DNA of 64,000 nt from Acinetobacter apis (lineage in GTDB: Bacteria > Pseudomonadota > Gammaproteobacteria > Pseudomonadales > Moraxellaceae). Below the pieces are notes generated by a model. That model was not told the DNA's origin, did no database searches, and saw only the letters and a list, made by a program, of their open reading frames with translations. The position numbers were made by a program, and so were the translations under genes. The stretch spans positions 62,001-126,000 of the forward strand of contig NZ_FZLN01000004.1 in assembly GCF_900197575.1 (NCBI RefSeq), read 5' to 3'. Shown here piece after piece: positions 39,605-47,207 of this stretch (position 1 is its first letter; every line of letters starts with the position of its first letter).

Positions 39605-41443
39605 TTAATTAGTAGTTAAACGACTTACTATTTGATAGGTCATAAAAGCAAAAAGGTAAGCCAATGAAAAAAGATAAACTGTCATTATCATTGGTTGTTT
39701 CCAACTACCAGTTTCTCTTCTAATCGTAGCTAGTGTTGCAAGGCAATGTGGAGCAAAAATAAACCAAACCAATAGTGATAAGCCTGTAGCAAGCCCCCAA
39801 CCATCTGAACCAGAAATTTGGCTGAGTAAACTTTGTGTAACAGTATCTTCATCACCTGACATGGCATAGATTACACCTAATGCTGCAATCACAACCTCTC
39901 TAGCTGCCATCGCAGGAATCAATGCAATGCATATTTCCCATGTAAAACCAATAGGTGCAAAAATTGGATGGATAATATGTCCTAACTGCCCTGCAAGGCT
40001 ATAATTAATGGCTGGCATAGTCGCATGATCAGGCGGTTGAGGAAATGTCACAAGTACCCATAACAGTACTGATAAAGCAACAATAATTCCACCAACTCTC
40101 TTCAAGAAAATAGTTGCTCTATCATATAAACCCAAAGCCACATTTCTAATATCAGGTAATCGATAAGTCGGTAACTCAAAAATAAAAATACTTTCAGTTT
40201 TATCTTTTCGAACTAATTTTAAAAATAATGAGACTAATAGTGCTGAAACAATTCCCGACATGTAAAGTCCAAACAGGACTAGACCTTGTAAGCTGAGCCA
40301 TCCATATACTAATTTATTCGGTATAAATGCAGCTATTAGTAGCGCATATACAGGGAGTCGTGCAGAACACGTCATTAATGGTGCAATCATGATCGTTGCT
40401 AAGCGATCTCTTTCCGAGCTTATGCTTCTCGTTGCCATTATTCCAGGGATTGCACAGGCAAAGCTTGAGAGTAAAGGGATGAATGAACGACCACTTAAAC
40501 CTGCTTTAGACATCAGTTTATCTAACAAGAACGCTGCTCTTGGTAAATATCCTGATTCTTCTAAAATTAAAATAAAGAAGAAAAGAATCAGAATTTGAGG
40601 CATATAAGCGAGAACACTACCTGCACCTGCAATTACTCCATCAACGATTAAACTTCTTAATAATGGGTGAGAAATTAGAGGTCCTACTGCACCACCTAGC
40701 CAAGCAATAGAATCTTCAATAAATGCTATGAATGGTTGCGCCCAAATGAACACGGCTTGAAACATGACGAACATAGTTAGTGTTAAAATTACTAATCCAA
40801 AAAATGGATGTAAAAATATTTTGTCTAAAAATGCAGTCCGTTTATCACCATTGTCATTATTTAAAATAACTTGTTTGGTAATAAATTTTATTTGATCAAA
40901 ATGACTAAGCTCTGAATGATAAGGTGCAACAAATAAATTTTTCTGATCCAACTCAATTAAGAGTTGTTGAATTCCTTTTGTTTTTACAGCTACAGATTCA
41001 ACAACAGGAACGCCTAAAAGTTGAGATAATTTTGCAACATCTATTGAAATACCACGCTTTTTAACTTCATCCATCATATTTAAGACGAGCAACATAGGTC
41101 TGTTTAAAGCCCTGACTTCTAGTACAAGGCTTAAATGTAGTTGAAGATTTGTCGCATCAACTACACAAACAAAAATATCAGGTAATACTTCGCCTTTCAG
41201 CTCTCCAAAGCAAACAGCTCTAGTTACTTCTTCATCTAAACTGCTTGGTTTTAAACTATAAGTCCCCGGCAAATCCAGTACTCTGACTGAATCTCCTGAC
41301 GGCAATTTGAAAAAACCTTCTTTTCGTTCAACGGTTACGCCTGCATAGTTAGCAACCTTTTGACGTGTCCCTGTCAGTGTATTAAAAAGTGATGTTTTAC
41401 CACAATTTGGATTACCAATTAGTGCAATATTTTTAGTGTTCAT
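39605..41443 (-). CDS. feoB: Ferrous iron transporter FeoB
   Basis: GTPase-gated membrane transporter for Fe(II). Seen: N-terminal G domain with G1 GNPNCGKTS (10-18), G3 DLPGTYSL, G4 NMMDE, then the helical GDI-like region and gate segments with SFACAIPGIMATR and a second gate half WEICIALIPAMAAREVV. 612 residues, shorter than E. coli FeoB (773), as in many compact FeoBs. Overlaps feoA by 11 bp. In this operon it may serve Fe(II) or another divalent metal. Confidence 0.94.
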   Translation of the reverse strand: MNTKNIALIGNPNCGKTSLFNTLTGTRQKVANYAGVTVERKEGFFKLPSGDSVRVLDLPGTYSLKPSSLDEEVTRAVCFGELKGEVLPDIFVCVVDATNLQLHLSLVLEVRALNRPMLLVLNMMDEVKKRGISIDVAKLSQLLGVPVVESVAVKTKGIQQLLIELDQKNLFVAPYHSELSHFDQIKFITKQVILNNDNGDKRTAFLDKIFLHPFFGLVILTLTMFVMFQAVFIWAQPFIAFIEDSIAWLGGAVGPLISHPLLRSLIVDGVIAGAGSVLAYMPQILILFFFILILEESGYLPRAAFLLDKLMSKAGLSGRSFIPLLSSFACAIPGIMATRSISSERDRLATIMIAPLMTCSARLPVYALLIAAFIPNKLVYGWLSLQGLVLFGLYMSGIVSALLVSLFLKLVRKDKTESIFIFELPTYRLPDIRNVALGLYDRATIFLKRVGGIIVALSVLLWVLVTFPQPPDHATMPAINYSLAGQLGHIIHPIFAPIGFTWEICIALIPAMAAREVVIAALGVIYAMSGDEDTVTQSLLSQISGSDGWGLATGLSLLVWFIFAPHCLATLATIRRETGSWKQPMIMTVYLFSLAYLFAFMTYQIVSRLTTN

Positions 41444-41690
41444 TGGTGATCTCTACAAAAATTCGTTCAGCTTCATTTTTTCTTAATGCAAAACGTGACG
41501 TTTCGATTTGAACTAATATTGGATCACCACCGAATAGTCCTTTTTCAAGGACTTGTAGAGATTCACCTACTCGAAAACCCAATAATTCAAGCCTTTCTAG
41601 TACAGGGTCTTTGCGGTCAACATATTGATCTCCATTTTTTAGATCAATAATTTTTACAAACTGATTTTGCTTTACGTGAAATAAGTTCAT
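41433..41690 (-). CDS. feoA: FeoA-type SH3-like iron-transport protein
   Basis: Small cytosolic partner of FeoB, 85 residues, with the FeoA core LELLGFRVGESLQVLEKG and a second strand region VQIETSRFALRKNEAERIFV. Starts 11 bp after the CDF gene and overlaps feoB by 11 bp, so the three are translated from one message. Confidence 0.9.
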   Translation of the reverse strand: MNLFHVKQNQFVKIIDLKNGDQYVDRKDPVLERLELLGFRVGESLQVLEKGLFGGDPILVQIETSRFALRKNEAERIFVEITNEH

Positions 41691-41701
41691 ATTTAATAAT
41701 C

Positions 41702-43003
41702 CTATTTCAAAGCCAAAATTTTTCGAGCACCGTTAAGCACGAATAGTGAAACGATGATACCAATGACTAAATCAGGGTAAGCTGAGCCTGTCCAAGCAAC
41801 AAGCACACCTGCAAGAATAACTCCCATGTTAACAATTACATCATTCGCTGAAAAAATCCAACTTGCCTTCATGTGAGCACCACCATCTTTGTGCCCAGAG
41901 ATCAGATACAAGCAAGTTACATTAGCAATTAAAGCAAGAAAACCTATAATAATCATTAGGTTTGATTCAGGTTCACTGCCAAGAACAAAACGTCTAATTA
42001 CGTCAACAATAACAATTATAGCGAGTAATAACTGAATCCAACCTGCGAAGTGAGCTGCTTTTACTTGATACTTGGCTGCTTTACCTACAGCATAAAGCGC
42101 AATTCCGTAAACAGCAGCATCAGCAAACATATCAAGTGAATCTGCAATTAACCCTGTTGAAGCTGCAATAATTCCACTAATAAATTCAATGAAGAAAAGC
42201 ACTGCATTGATGGCAAGAAGAATTTTTAAGACTTTTGCTTGTTTAGTTGGATCAGGGGAATCAGGCAATGCACCAGTCGCTTCAATGGTATTTTCCAGTT
42301 TTGCTCCAAAACCTAATGCTTCTAGCTTTGATGTGATTTCTGTAAGTTCATCTGTATGAAATACTTGTAACTTTCTGTTTGGAAGATCAAAAGATAAAGC
42401 TTTAACTGCACTTATCGGTGCTAATGCCATCCGAACCATTTGTTCTTCTGCGGAACAGTCCATTTTAGGAATGGTATAGGTACTAGTATGTTTTGCACTG
42501 TTATTATCAATATAGGGGGCTGTAGAATTTAATTTTGCCCCAAAACCAAGTGTTTCAAGTTTTGAAGTAATTAAATCAGCATTACCTTCATGAAATACCT
42601 TGAGGTTACGATTTGGTAAATCAAAGACTAAATTGGTAACACTTCCCACTGAAGCAAGTGACATTTTCACCATCTGTTCTTCTGCGGAACAATCCATTTT
42701 AGGGATGATGTAATCACTTATAAATATCGTATTATCTTTATTTTTAATAGGATTTTCTGAACTAACATTTGTATCAGAATCACAACAATTTTGTTGTTTT
42801 GTTGAACAAGATTGGTTGCTACCACAAGTGTCTACTTCGGTAGCATTTTTGGGTTTAATCTCTGTATCATTTCCGCAACAAGACTTTTTGTCATTTTTTA
42901 CAGATTGATCTGATTCAGTGCAAGATTTAGTTTCAGAGTCTTTATCAGACTCTAAATTTGTACCATTGCATGAGCTTTCTTTGTTACAACCGCAACCACT
43001 CAT
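41702..43003 (-). CDS. CDF cation transporter with Cys-rich leader and two HMA-like domains
   Basis: 433 residues. Order: a Cys-rich leader with ten cysteines in residues 1-80; two near-identical HMA-like domains (about 95-160 and 173-237) each with PKMDCSAEEQMV and GFGAKL; then a six-helix cation diffusion facilitator domain (258-433). The usual HMA CxxC is reduced to a single Cys (MDCSAEE). The CDF site reads DSLDMFAD in helix 2 and FSANDV in helix 5, differing from the H/DxxxD pairs of zinc CDFs. Divergent from a MerR regulator, so Cd/Pb/Zn or similar is the likely substrate. AbaR islands name such genes czcD-like. Confidence 0.85.
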   Translation of the reverse strand: MSGCGCNKESSCNGTNLESDKDSETKSCTESDQSVKNDKKSCCGNDTEIKPKNATEVDTCGSNQSCSTKQQNCCDSDTNVSSENPIKNKDNTIFISDYIIPKMDCSAEEQMVKMSLASVGSVTNLVFDLPNRNLKVFHEGNADLITSKLETLGFGAKLNSTAPYIDNNSAKHTSTYTIPKMDCSAEEQMVRMALAPISAVKALSFDLPNRKLQVFHTDELTEITSKLEALGFGAKLENTIEATGALPDSPDPTKQAKVLKILLAINAVLFFIEFISGIIAASTGLIADSLDMFADAAVYGIALYAVGKAAKYQVKAAHFAGWIQLLLAIIVIVDVIRRFVLGSEPESNLMIIIGFLALIANVTCLYLISGHKDGGAHMKASWIFSANDVIVNMGVILAGVLVAWTGSAYPDLVIGIIVSLFVLNGARKILALK

Positions 43004-43031
43004 AGATGTGCCTATTGTCTTTTTTTACTTA

Positions 43032-43068
43032 TTGCATATTAAAATCCCTATAGCTACTATAGAGTCAA
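43032..43068. promoter_or_regulatory. MerR-type divergent promoter/operator
   Basis: Minus strand, for the CDF operon: -35 TTGACT (43068-43063), a 20-bp spacer with the dyad CTATAG-CTA-CTATAG (43048-43062), -10 TTAATA (43042-43037). The over-long spacer with centred dyad is the mark of MerR-activated promoters. Plus strand, for the regulator: TTGCAT (43032-43037), 17 bp, TACTAT (43055-43060), overlapping the same operator. Confidence 0.85.
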
Positions 43069-43088
43069 GCTATATCCGGTTGAATTCA

Positions 43089-43481
43089 ATGTTTCTAAAA
43101 ATTGGTGAATTATCTGAGAGAACTTCTTGTTCTGTATTAACTATAAGATTTTATGAGAAAGAAGGTCTAATTCCTCAGCCTGAAAGGACTGAGGGAAATT
43201 ATCGAATGTATTCAGAAGAATATATTGATAGATTAAAATTTATTGTTAATTGCCGTTCATTAAATATGAATCTAAATGAAATTAAAAAATTACTATCTTA
43301 TAAAGACATACCTAATCAAAACTGCTCAGAAATAAATGAGTTAATTGATATTCATATCAAAGATGTACAAGAAAGTATCAAAAATCAGCAAAGGCTTATA
43401 GAGCAATTGTTAGACATAAGAAAAACCTGTGATGGACTATGTACAGTTGATAAATGCGGTGTATTGAAAAATTTAGCTTGA
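43089..43481 (+). CDS. MerR-family heavy-metal regulator (CadR/PbrR/ZntR-like)
   Basis: 130-residue activator with MerR helix-turn-helix (KIGELSERTSCSVLTIRFYE), dimer helix (DIHIKDVQESIKNQQRLIEQL) and C-terminal metal site CDGLCTVDKCG. Three cysteines there plus the helix-dimer Cys fit the Cd/Pb/Zn group. ATG 43089 gives the normal MFLKIGEL start; the longer open frame to 42918 crosses the promoter and the divergent gene. It controls the CDF-feoAB-lspA operon by the operator described at 43032-43068. Confidence 0.9.
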   Translation: MFLKIGELSERTSCSVLTIRFYEKEGLIPQPERTEGNYRMYSEEYIDRLKFIVNCRSLNMNLNEIKKLLSYKDIPNQNCSEINELIDIHIKDVQESIKNQQRLIEQLLDIRKTCDGLCTVDKCGVLKNLA

Positions 43482-43555
43482 TTAAAAACTCTACTAATTT
43501 AGTGAAGGATTCGTATGTGCTCCAAAAGGGGGATTATGAAGAGTATAAATTTCAT

Positions 43556-45373
43556 CTACAACTTTTTCTTTTTTATTAAAGTATTGAATATTTTATTAAA
43601 ACTATCAATCCAATCAGATTGAACAGTATACATGTGCTTCATTGCTCTTTTTTGATTGAAGTTGGTCTTGCAAATATCAAACCATTTTTTTGTTCCTTTT
43701 TTTCCCTCTATTGCTTCACAAATCATTGTTATATTTTTTTCATTAAGCATCTCTTTGGTCATAAATAGAAAAAAACAAAATGCTTCATTATTTTTGTTAT
43801 TTTTCTTAATATCAATAAGGTAAAGATGATCATGAAAATCTGCTAACTCTAACTTTAAAAACAAGAGCGATCTTCCAACGTCATCATTAATCCAAGTATT
43901 GTGAATAGGGGATTTAACGATTGGTTTTATCTGTAAAAGTGAAAAGGTGTCTGAAAGATTTCCTTTTTCATCAACGCAAGATACTTTAGTTAATTTAGTA
44001 GAATCTTTTTCAGCTTCAATGCTTTTTAAACTACTAAATATAAGAGCAAGATCATCTACATCTAGTTTATTCGGTTTTTTTTCTGAATTTTCAGATTTTT
44101 GTGGCTTATTCTTTTTGTTGCCATGACGATTGCCCGATGATTCTTCATCTTTATTCTTATTTTTCTCTTTACTTTCAATATATTGAGTATTTGATTCAGT
44201 TTCAATTACTTCTTCAATGATCTCAATATCGAAGCCAGTAAAGTCCACTAAAATATCAGTCTGTTTTCTATTTTCACCTCTTTCATGAGAGGGGTCTTCT
44301 TGGGTGTTGATACGAGTATTGTTGCGCTTCTTTTTGTTCCGACCTTTTCGATGAATTTTTTCATTATCAATGGTTTCCACCTGTTCATCTGATTGAGTAA
44401 TAGGTGCACGAGCCACTATAGGAAAATCAGCAATAGGAGAAACTATAAATACGTGTGTAATTAAAAATCGTTTCCCATTTTCAAGCCAAATACCTTCGGC
44501 AGTTAAGCGCATTGTTGTTGAATGTGGCGGAATTACACTAGGAAATCTAGATGGATATGGCTTTCCAGTTTTATCGAGTTTTATGTCATTTAACGAATTT
44601 CGTATATTTAGCACTTTTTCTTGGGTGTTTTTATTTAATGCTAGATTCGCTAATAATGTGATCGCTGCTTTTCCAATGGTTTTAACAATATTTTTTTTCA
44701 TCACAACTGATAATATATCACCATTTTCATTATGCTGAATTTCATATTTATCTAGAAATAAATCAACTATATGTGAAATACTATAATTTTCATTGATTAT
44801 ATGACCTCTAATATCCTTTCTTGCAGGGATATAAAAAGCATGGAGTGAATGAATACAGCTTATAATTACTTCGATATTATCATTTGACTTTAAAATACAA
44901 TATTTACTCATTAAAAATGGATAATATATAAAAGGTACATTTGCATTATATTTATTTTTAGGAATGAATATTTTTTCATTATATAAATAGTATTCGTTTG
45001 AATCTGAATCAGGGATTTTAGCATCAAATCTAATGATCTTTGGTTTATTAATGGAAAAATCAAACTCAAAATTAACAGTTTTAAGACAGTTATTAAAAGA
45101 GAATTTTCTTCCTTCTATTCGTGTTTGTCCTTTCCATACTGAGCCAATTTGTACTGTGTCCAAATCTCGAAAAGTGACATCATATTTATTGTAAGAATTT
45201 TCAGATACATTTAAACGATTAGGGTTCGCTGCATCAAGCTCAACAAGTAGAACTTCAATTAATATATTGTCAGATTCAGAACTCGTATTTAACTTTAAGC
45301 AACTATATAGGTAGACAACTCGTTCGATTTCATCATCAGGAAATGAGTCAATAGATGTCATATCAAAGTACAC
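43556..45373 (-). CDS. TnsE-like protein (proposed), right-end transposition gene
   Basis: 605 residues, no strong motif. Layout: an N-terminal beta-rich part (1-180) with FDLPN-free IFIPKNKY and a YYPFLMSKY-to-HSLHAFYIP segment, a middle PPHSTTMRLTAEGIW / RFLITHVFIV region (about 280-310), a long charged linker (330-440), and a C-terminal part with LYLIDIKK, KKWFDICKTNF and SDWIDSFNKIF. Tn7 TnsE (538 residues) shows the same order, including a PPP-W-L-V-G stretch, an acidic linker and a final W-x-x-D-F / L-F-x-x-L block. I infer a divergent TnsE; no profile search was possible. It reads inward from the right end, about 110 bp from it. Confidence 0.55.
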   Translation of the reverse strand: MYFDMTSIDSFPDDEIERVVYLYSCLKLNTSSESDNILIEVLLVELDAANPNRLNVSENSYNKYDVTFRDLDTVQIGSVWKGQTRIEGRKFSFNNCLKTVNFEFDFSINKPKIIRFDAKIPDSDSNEYYLYNEKIFIPKNKYNANVPFIYYPFLMSKYCILKSNDNIEVIISCIHSLHAFYIPARKDIRGHIINENYSISHIVDLFLDKYEIQHNENGDILSVVMKKNIVKTIGKAAITLLANLALNKNTQEKVLNIRNSLNDIKLDKTGKPYPSRFPSVIPPHSTTMRLTAEGIWLENGKRFLITHVFIVSPIADFPIVARAPITQSDEQVETIDNEKIHRKGRNKKKRNNTRINTQEDPSHERGENRKQTDILVDFTGFDIEIIEEVIETESNTQYIESKEKNKNKDEESSGNRHGNKKNKPQKSENSEKKPNKLDVDDLALIFSSLKSIEAEKDSTKLTKVSCVDEKGNLSDTFSLLQIKPIVKSPIHNTWINDDVGRSLLFLKLELADFHDHLYLIDIKKNNKNNEAFCFFLFMTKEMLNEKNITMICEAIEGKKGTKKWFDICKTNFNQKRAMKHMYTVQSDWIDSFNKIFNTLIKKKKL

Positions 45374-45439
45374 CTTTATAAAGGTTGTTTTAAAAATAAG
45401 TAAATATGAGTTATTAATAGTCTATTTTTTAATATTTGA

Positions 45440-45479
45440 CTAGCTTCTATTTTTGTAAACTAGCTTTTATTTTTGTAAA
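45440..45479 (-). promoter_or_regulatory. Right-end TnsB-type binding repeats
   Basis: Two abutting 20-bp copies (45460-45479 and 45440-45459), differing at one base, of the same motif as the left end (TTTACAAAAATA(A/G)AAGCTAG on the minus strand). A weaker third copy may lie at 45417-45437. Tandem sites at one end and spaced sites at the other is the Tn7 plan. Confidence 0.8.
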
Positions 45480-45484
45480 TGACA
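45459..45484 (-). repeat. Right terminal inverted repeat
   Basis: 26 bp, starting TGTCATTTACAA on the minus strand, inverted with respect to 27872-27897 with two mismatches. Confidence 0.93.
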
Positions 45485-45489
45485 GCCTC
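45485..45489. repeat. Target-site duplication, right copy
   Basis: GCCTC, identical to 27867-27871, next to the right terminus. Within comM it is the GAGGC at codons 280-281. Confidence 0.93.
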
Positions 45490-46327
45490 CTCCTACCAAT
45501 GCAACAGCCGATGCGGTGTGATGTGGCGCACGAAAGGGACGTGTGCCAAGAATATATGGTTGGTTGGCAATGGAGTAAATATTGGCAACCTCTAAACTCT
45601 CATCACGGCAGATAGGGGGAAGAATACTTGGTAATCGTGATGATAATAAAGTTTTCCCTGTACCAGGTGGCCCGCGAAAAAGCACAGAATGACCGCCAGC
45701 AGCAGCAATTTCTAAAGCACGTTTGGCATGCAGCTGACCTTTAATATCTGCCAAATCTAATTGTGGTTGTGATGGCTTTGGTTGAATTCGATGTTGTTGT
45801 TGCTTTTGAAGTGTGTGTTTACCTGCAAAATGATCATATATTTGGCTTAAATGATTGACGCCATAGACATTCAATTGAGATAAAGGCAGTACATCTTGGC
45901 TGTTTTCTTCAGGAAGCAGTAAGGTGTGCTGAGCTGCTTCACAAGCAAGACCAATAGTAAGCGTATGACTGACTTGGCGTAAGCGACCATCTAAAGACAG
46001 CTCACCTATAAACTCATAGGCTTTGGTGTCAAACGCAGGAATTTGTTTTGATGCCAATAAAATACCAATAGCAATTGGCAGATCAAGCCGTGTCCCTTCT
46101 TTGGGCAGATTTGCGGGTGCCAAGTTGATGGTCATACGTTTGGTTGGAAATTGAAAACCACTATTAATAATGGCAGATCGAACACGATCTTTACTTTCTC
46201 TTACTGCCGTTTCAGCCAGACCCACAATGGTTAAGGCAGGTAAGCCTTGACTTAAATGAACTTCGACTTCAATTAAAGGCGCATCTAGTCCAGAAATACC
46301 ACGTGTGTAAACGGTTGAAACTGACAC
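45485..46327 (-). pseudogene. comM: comM, 5' fragment (interrupted by transposon)
   Basis: First 281 codons of ComM/YifB: the N-terminal ribosomal-S5-like domain (GLPALTIVGLAETAVRESKD, NLAPANLPKEGTRLDLPIA) and the AAA+ start with Walker A GPPGTGKTLLSSRLP, cut just after ASAVALVGGG. Translation would run into the transposon for five codons (CHLQK) and stop at 45467. Joined to 27216-27866 the frame is uninterrupted, 497 residues, the normal length. The insertion separates Walker A from Walker B, so helicase function is lost. Confidence 0.96.
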
Positions 46328-46357
46328 AATAACCCCATTTTAGTGCATTTGGCAGAG

Positions 46358-46378
46358 CATGCCTCTTTATGAGGCATG
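46358..46378. other. Stem-loop upstream of comM
   Basis: CATGCCTC, a 5-base loop, GAGGCATG: a perfect 8-bp stem about 30 bp upstream of the comM start, with no T-run. Could be part of the comM leader or an operator. Confidence 0.4.
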
Positions 46379-46749
46379 AAGATGAATTCAAACTGGCTTA
46401 GCGTAAGGTATTGCGATATGGGCGTTTTTTATTCTGCAACAATTTAAAGTGTCAGTATGGTGTGATTTAAATCAGTGAAGCGAGTTTAACCGCATGTTAA
46501 AACCTAAACATGCAGTTTTTAAATTTAACATCAATGATGATTTGAATCCTACCAATGATCAAATTGAGTTGCTTTTATGCAAGATGCCAAGTCACAAATA
46601 TCTAAAGCTTTGCTAGTTTTTTCACATGTTATCATGATATTTTTAAAATTAGATGAAATGATAGATCAGACTATTTGCTGTAAAACCATCATGTTGATAC
46701 ATATGATCAATGACAGCTTAAGAACGTCTTCTGCGTAAAATCTATGTTT

Positions 46750-46764
46750 TGGCACGGAATTTGA
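46750..46764 (+). promoter_or_regulatory. Putative sigma-54 promoter for glnK-amtB
   Basis: TGGCAC, five bases, TTGA: matches the -24 element of sigma-54 promoters exactly and the -12 element except for C to A. It lies 46 bp upstream of glnK, where nitrogen-regulated sigma-54/NtrC control is established for other gammaproteobacteria. Confidence 0.5.
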
Positions 46765-46806
46765 ACATAAAACAATGATAGTGAAGCAATTGGCCGAAGG
46801 AAATAA

Positions 46807-47148
<342 letters not shown>

Positions 47149-47207
47149 GCTTGGCATAAACCTTGCTATAACCTGATTAACTTGCAAAATACATGGGTTG
47201 GGAAGTC

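Larger units (their letters stand above)
27872..45484. mobile_element. Tn7-like transposon in comM (Tn6022/AbaR relative) carrying arsenic and cation genes
   Basis: Bounded by 26-bp terminal inverted repeats beginning TGTCA (24 of 26 identical) and by a GCCTC duplication; total 17,613 bp. It encodes TnsA-, TnsB-, TnsC- and TniQ-like proteins plus a zinc-ribbon protein at the left end and a TnsE-like protein at the right end. Cargo: arsR-arsC-acr3-arsH, a second arsC, a MerR regulator, CDF-feoA-feoB-lspA and a broken MFS gene. Known: AbaR islands of A. baumannii sit in comM with tniC-tniA-tniB-tniD-tniE genes in the same order. Seen here: no antibiotic gene, integron or IS. The element is more AT-rich than the flanks, indicating foreign origin. 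Confidence 0.95.

Noticed and set aside
42918..43088. Longer N-terminus for the MerR regulator
   Set aside because: It would run through the divergent gene and both promoters; ATG 43089 gives the family N-terminus.
27872..45484. CRISPR array or CRISPR-guided (CAST-type) targeting
   Set aside because: The transposon is Tn7-like and has TniQ, but I see no repeat-spacer array and no Cas gene; insertion in comM fits protein-guided targeting.
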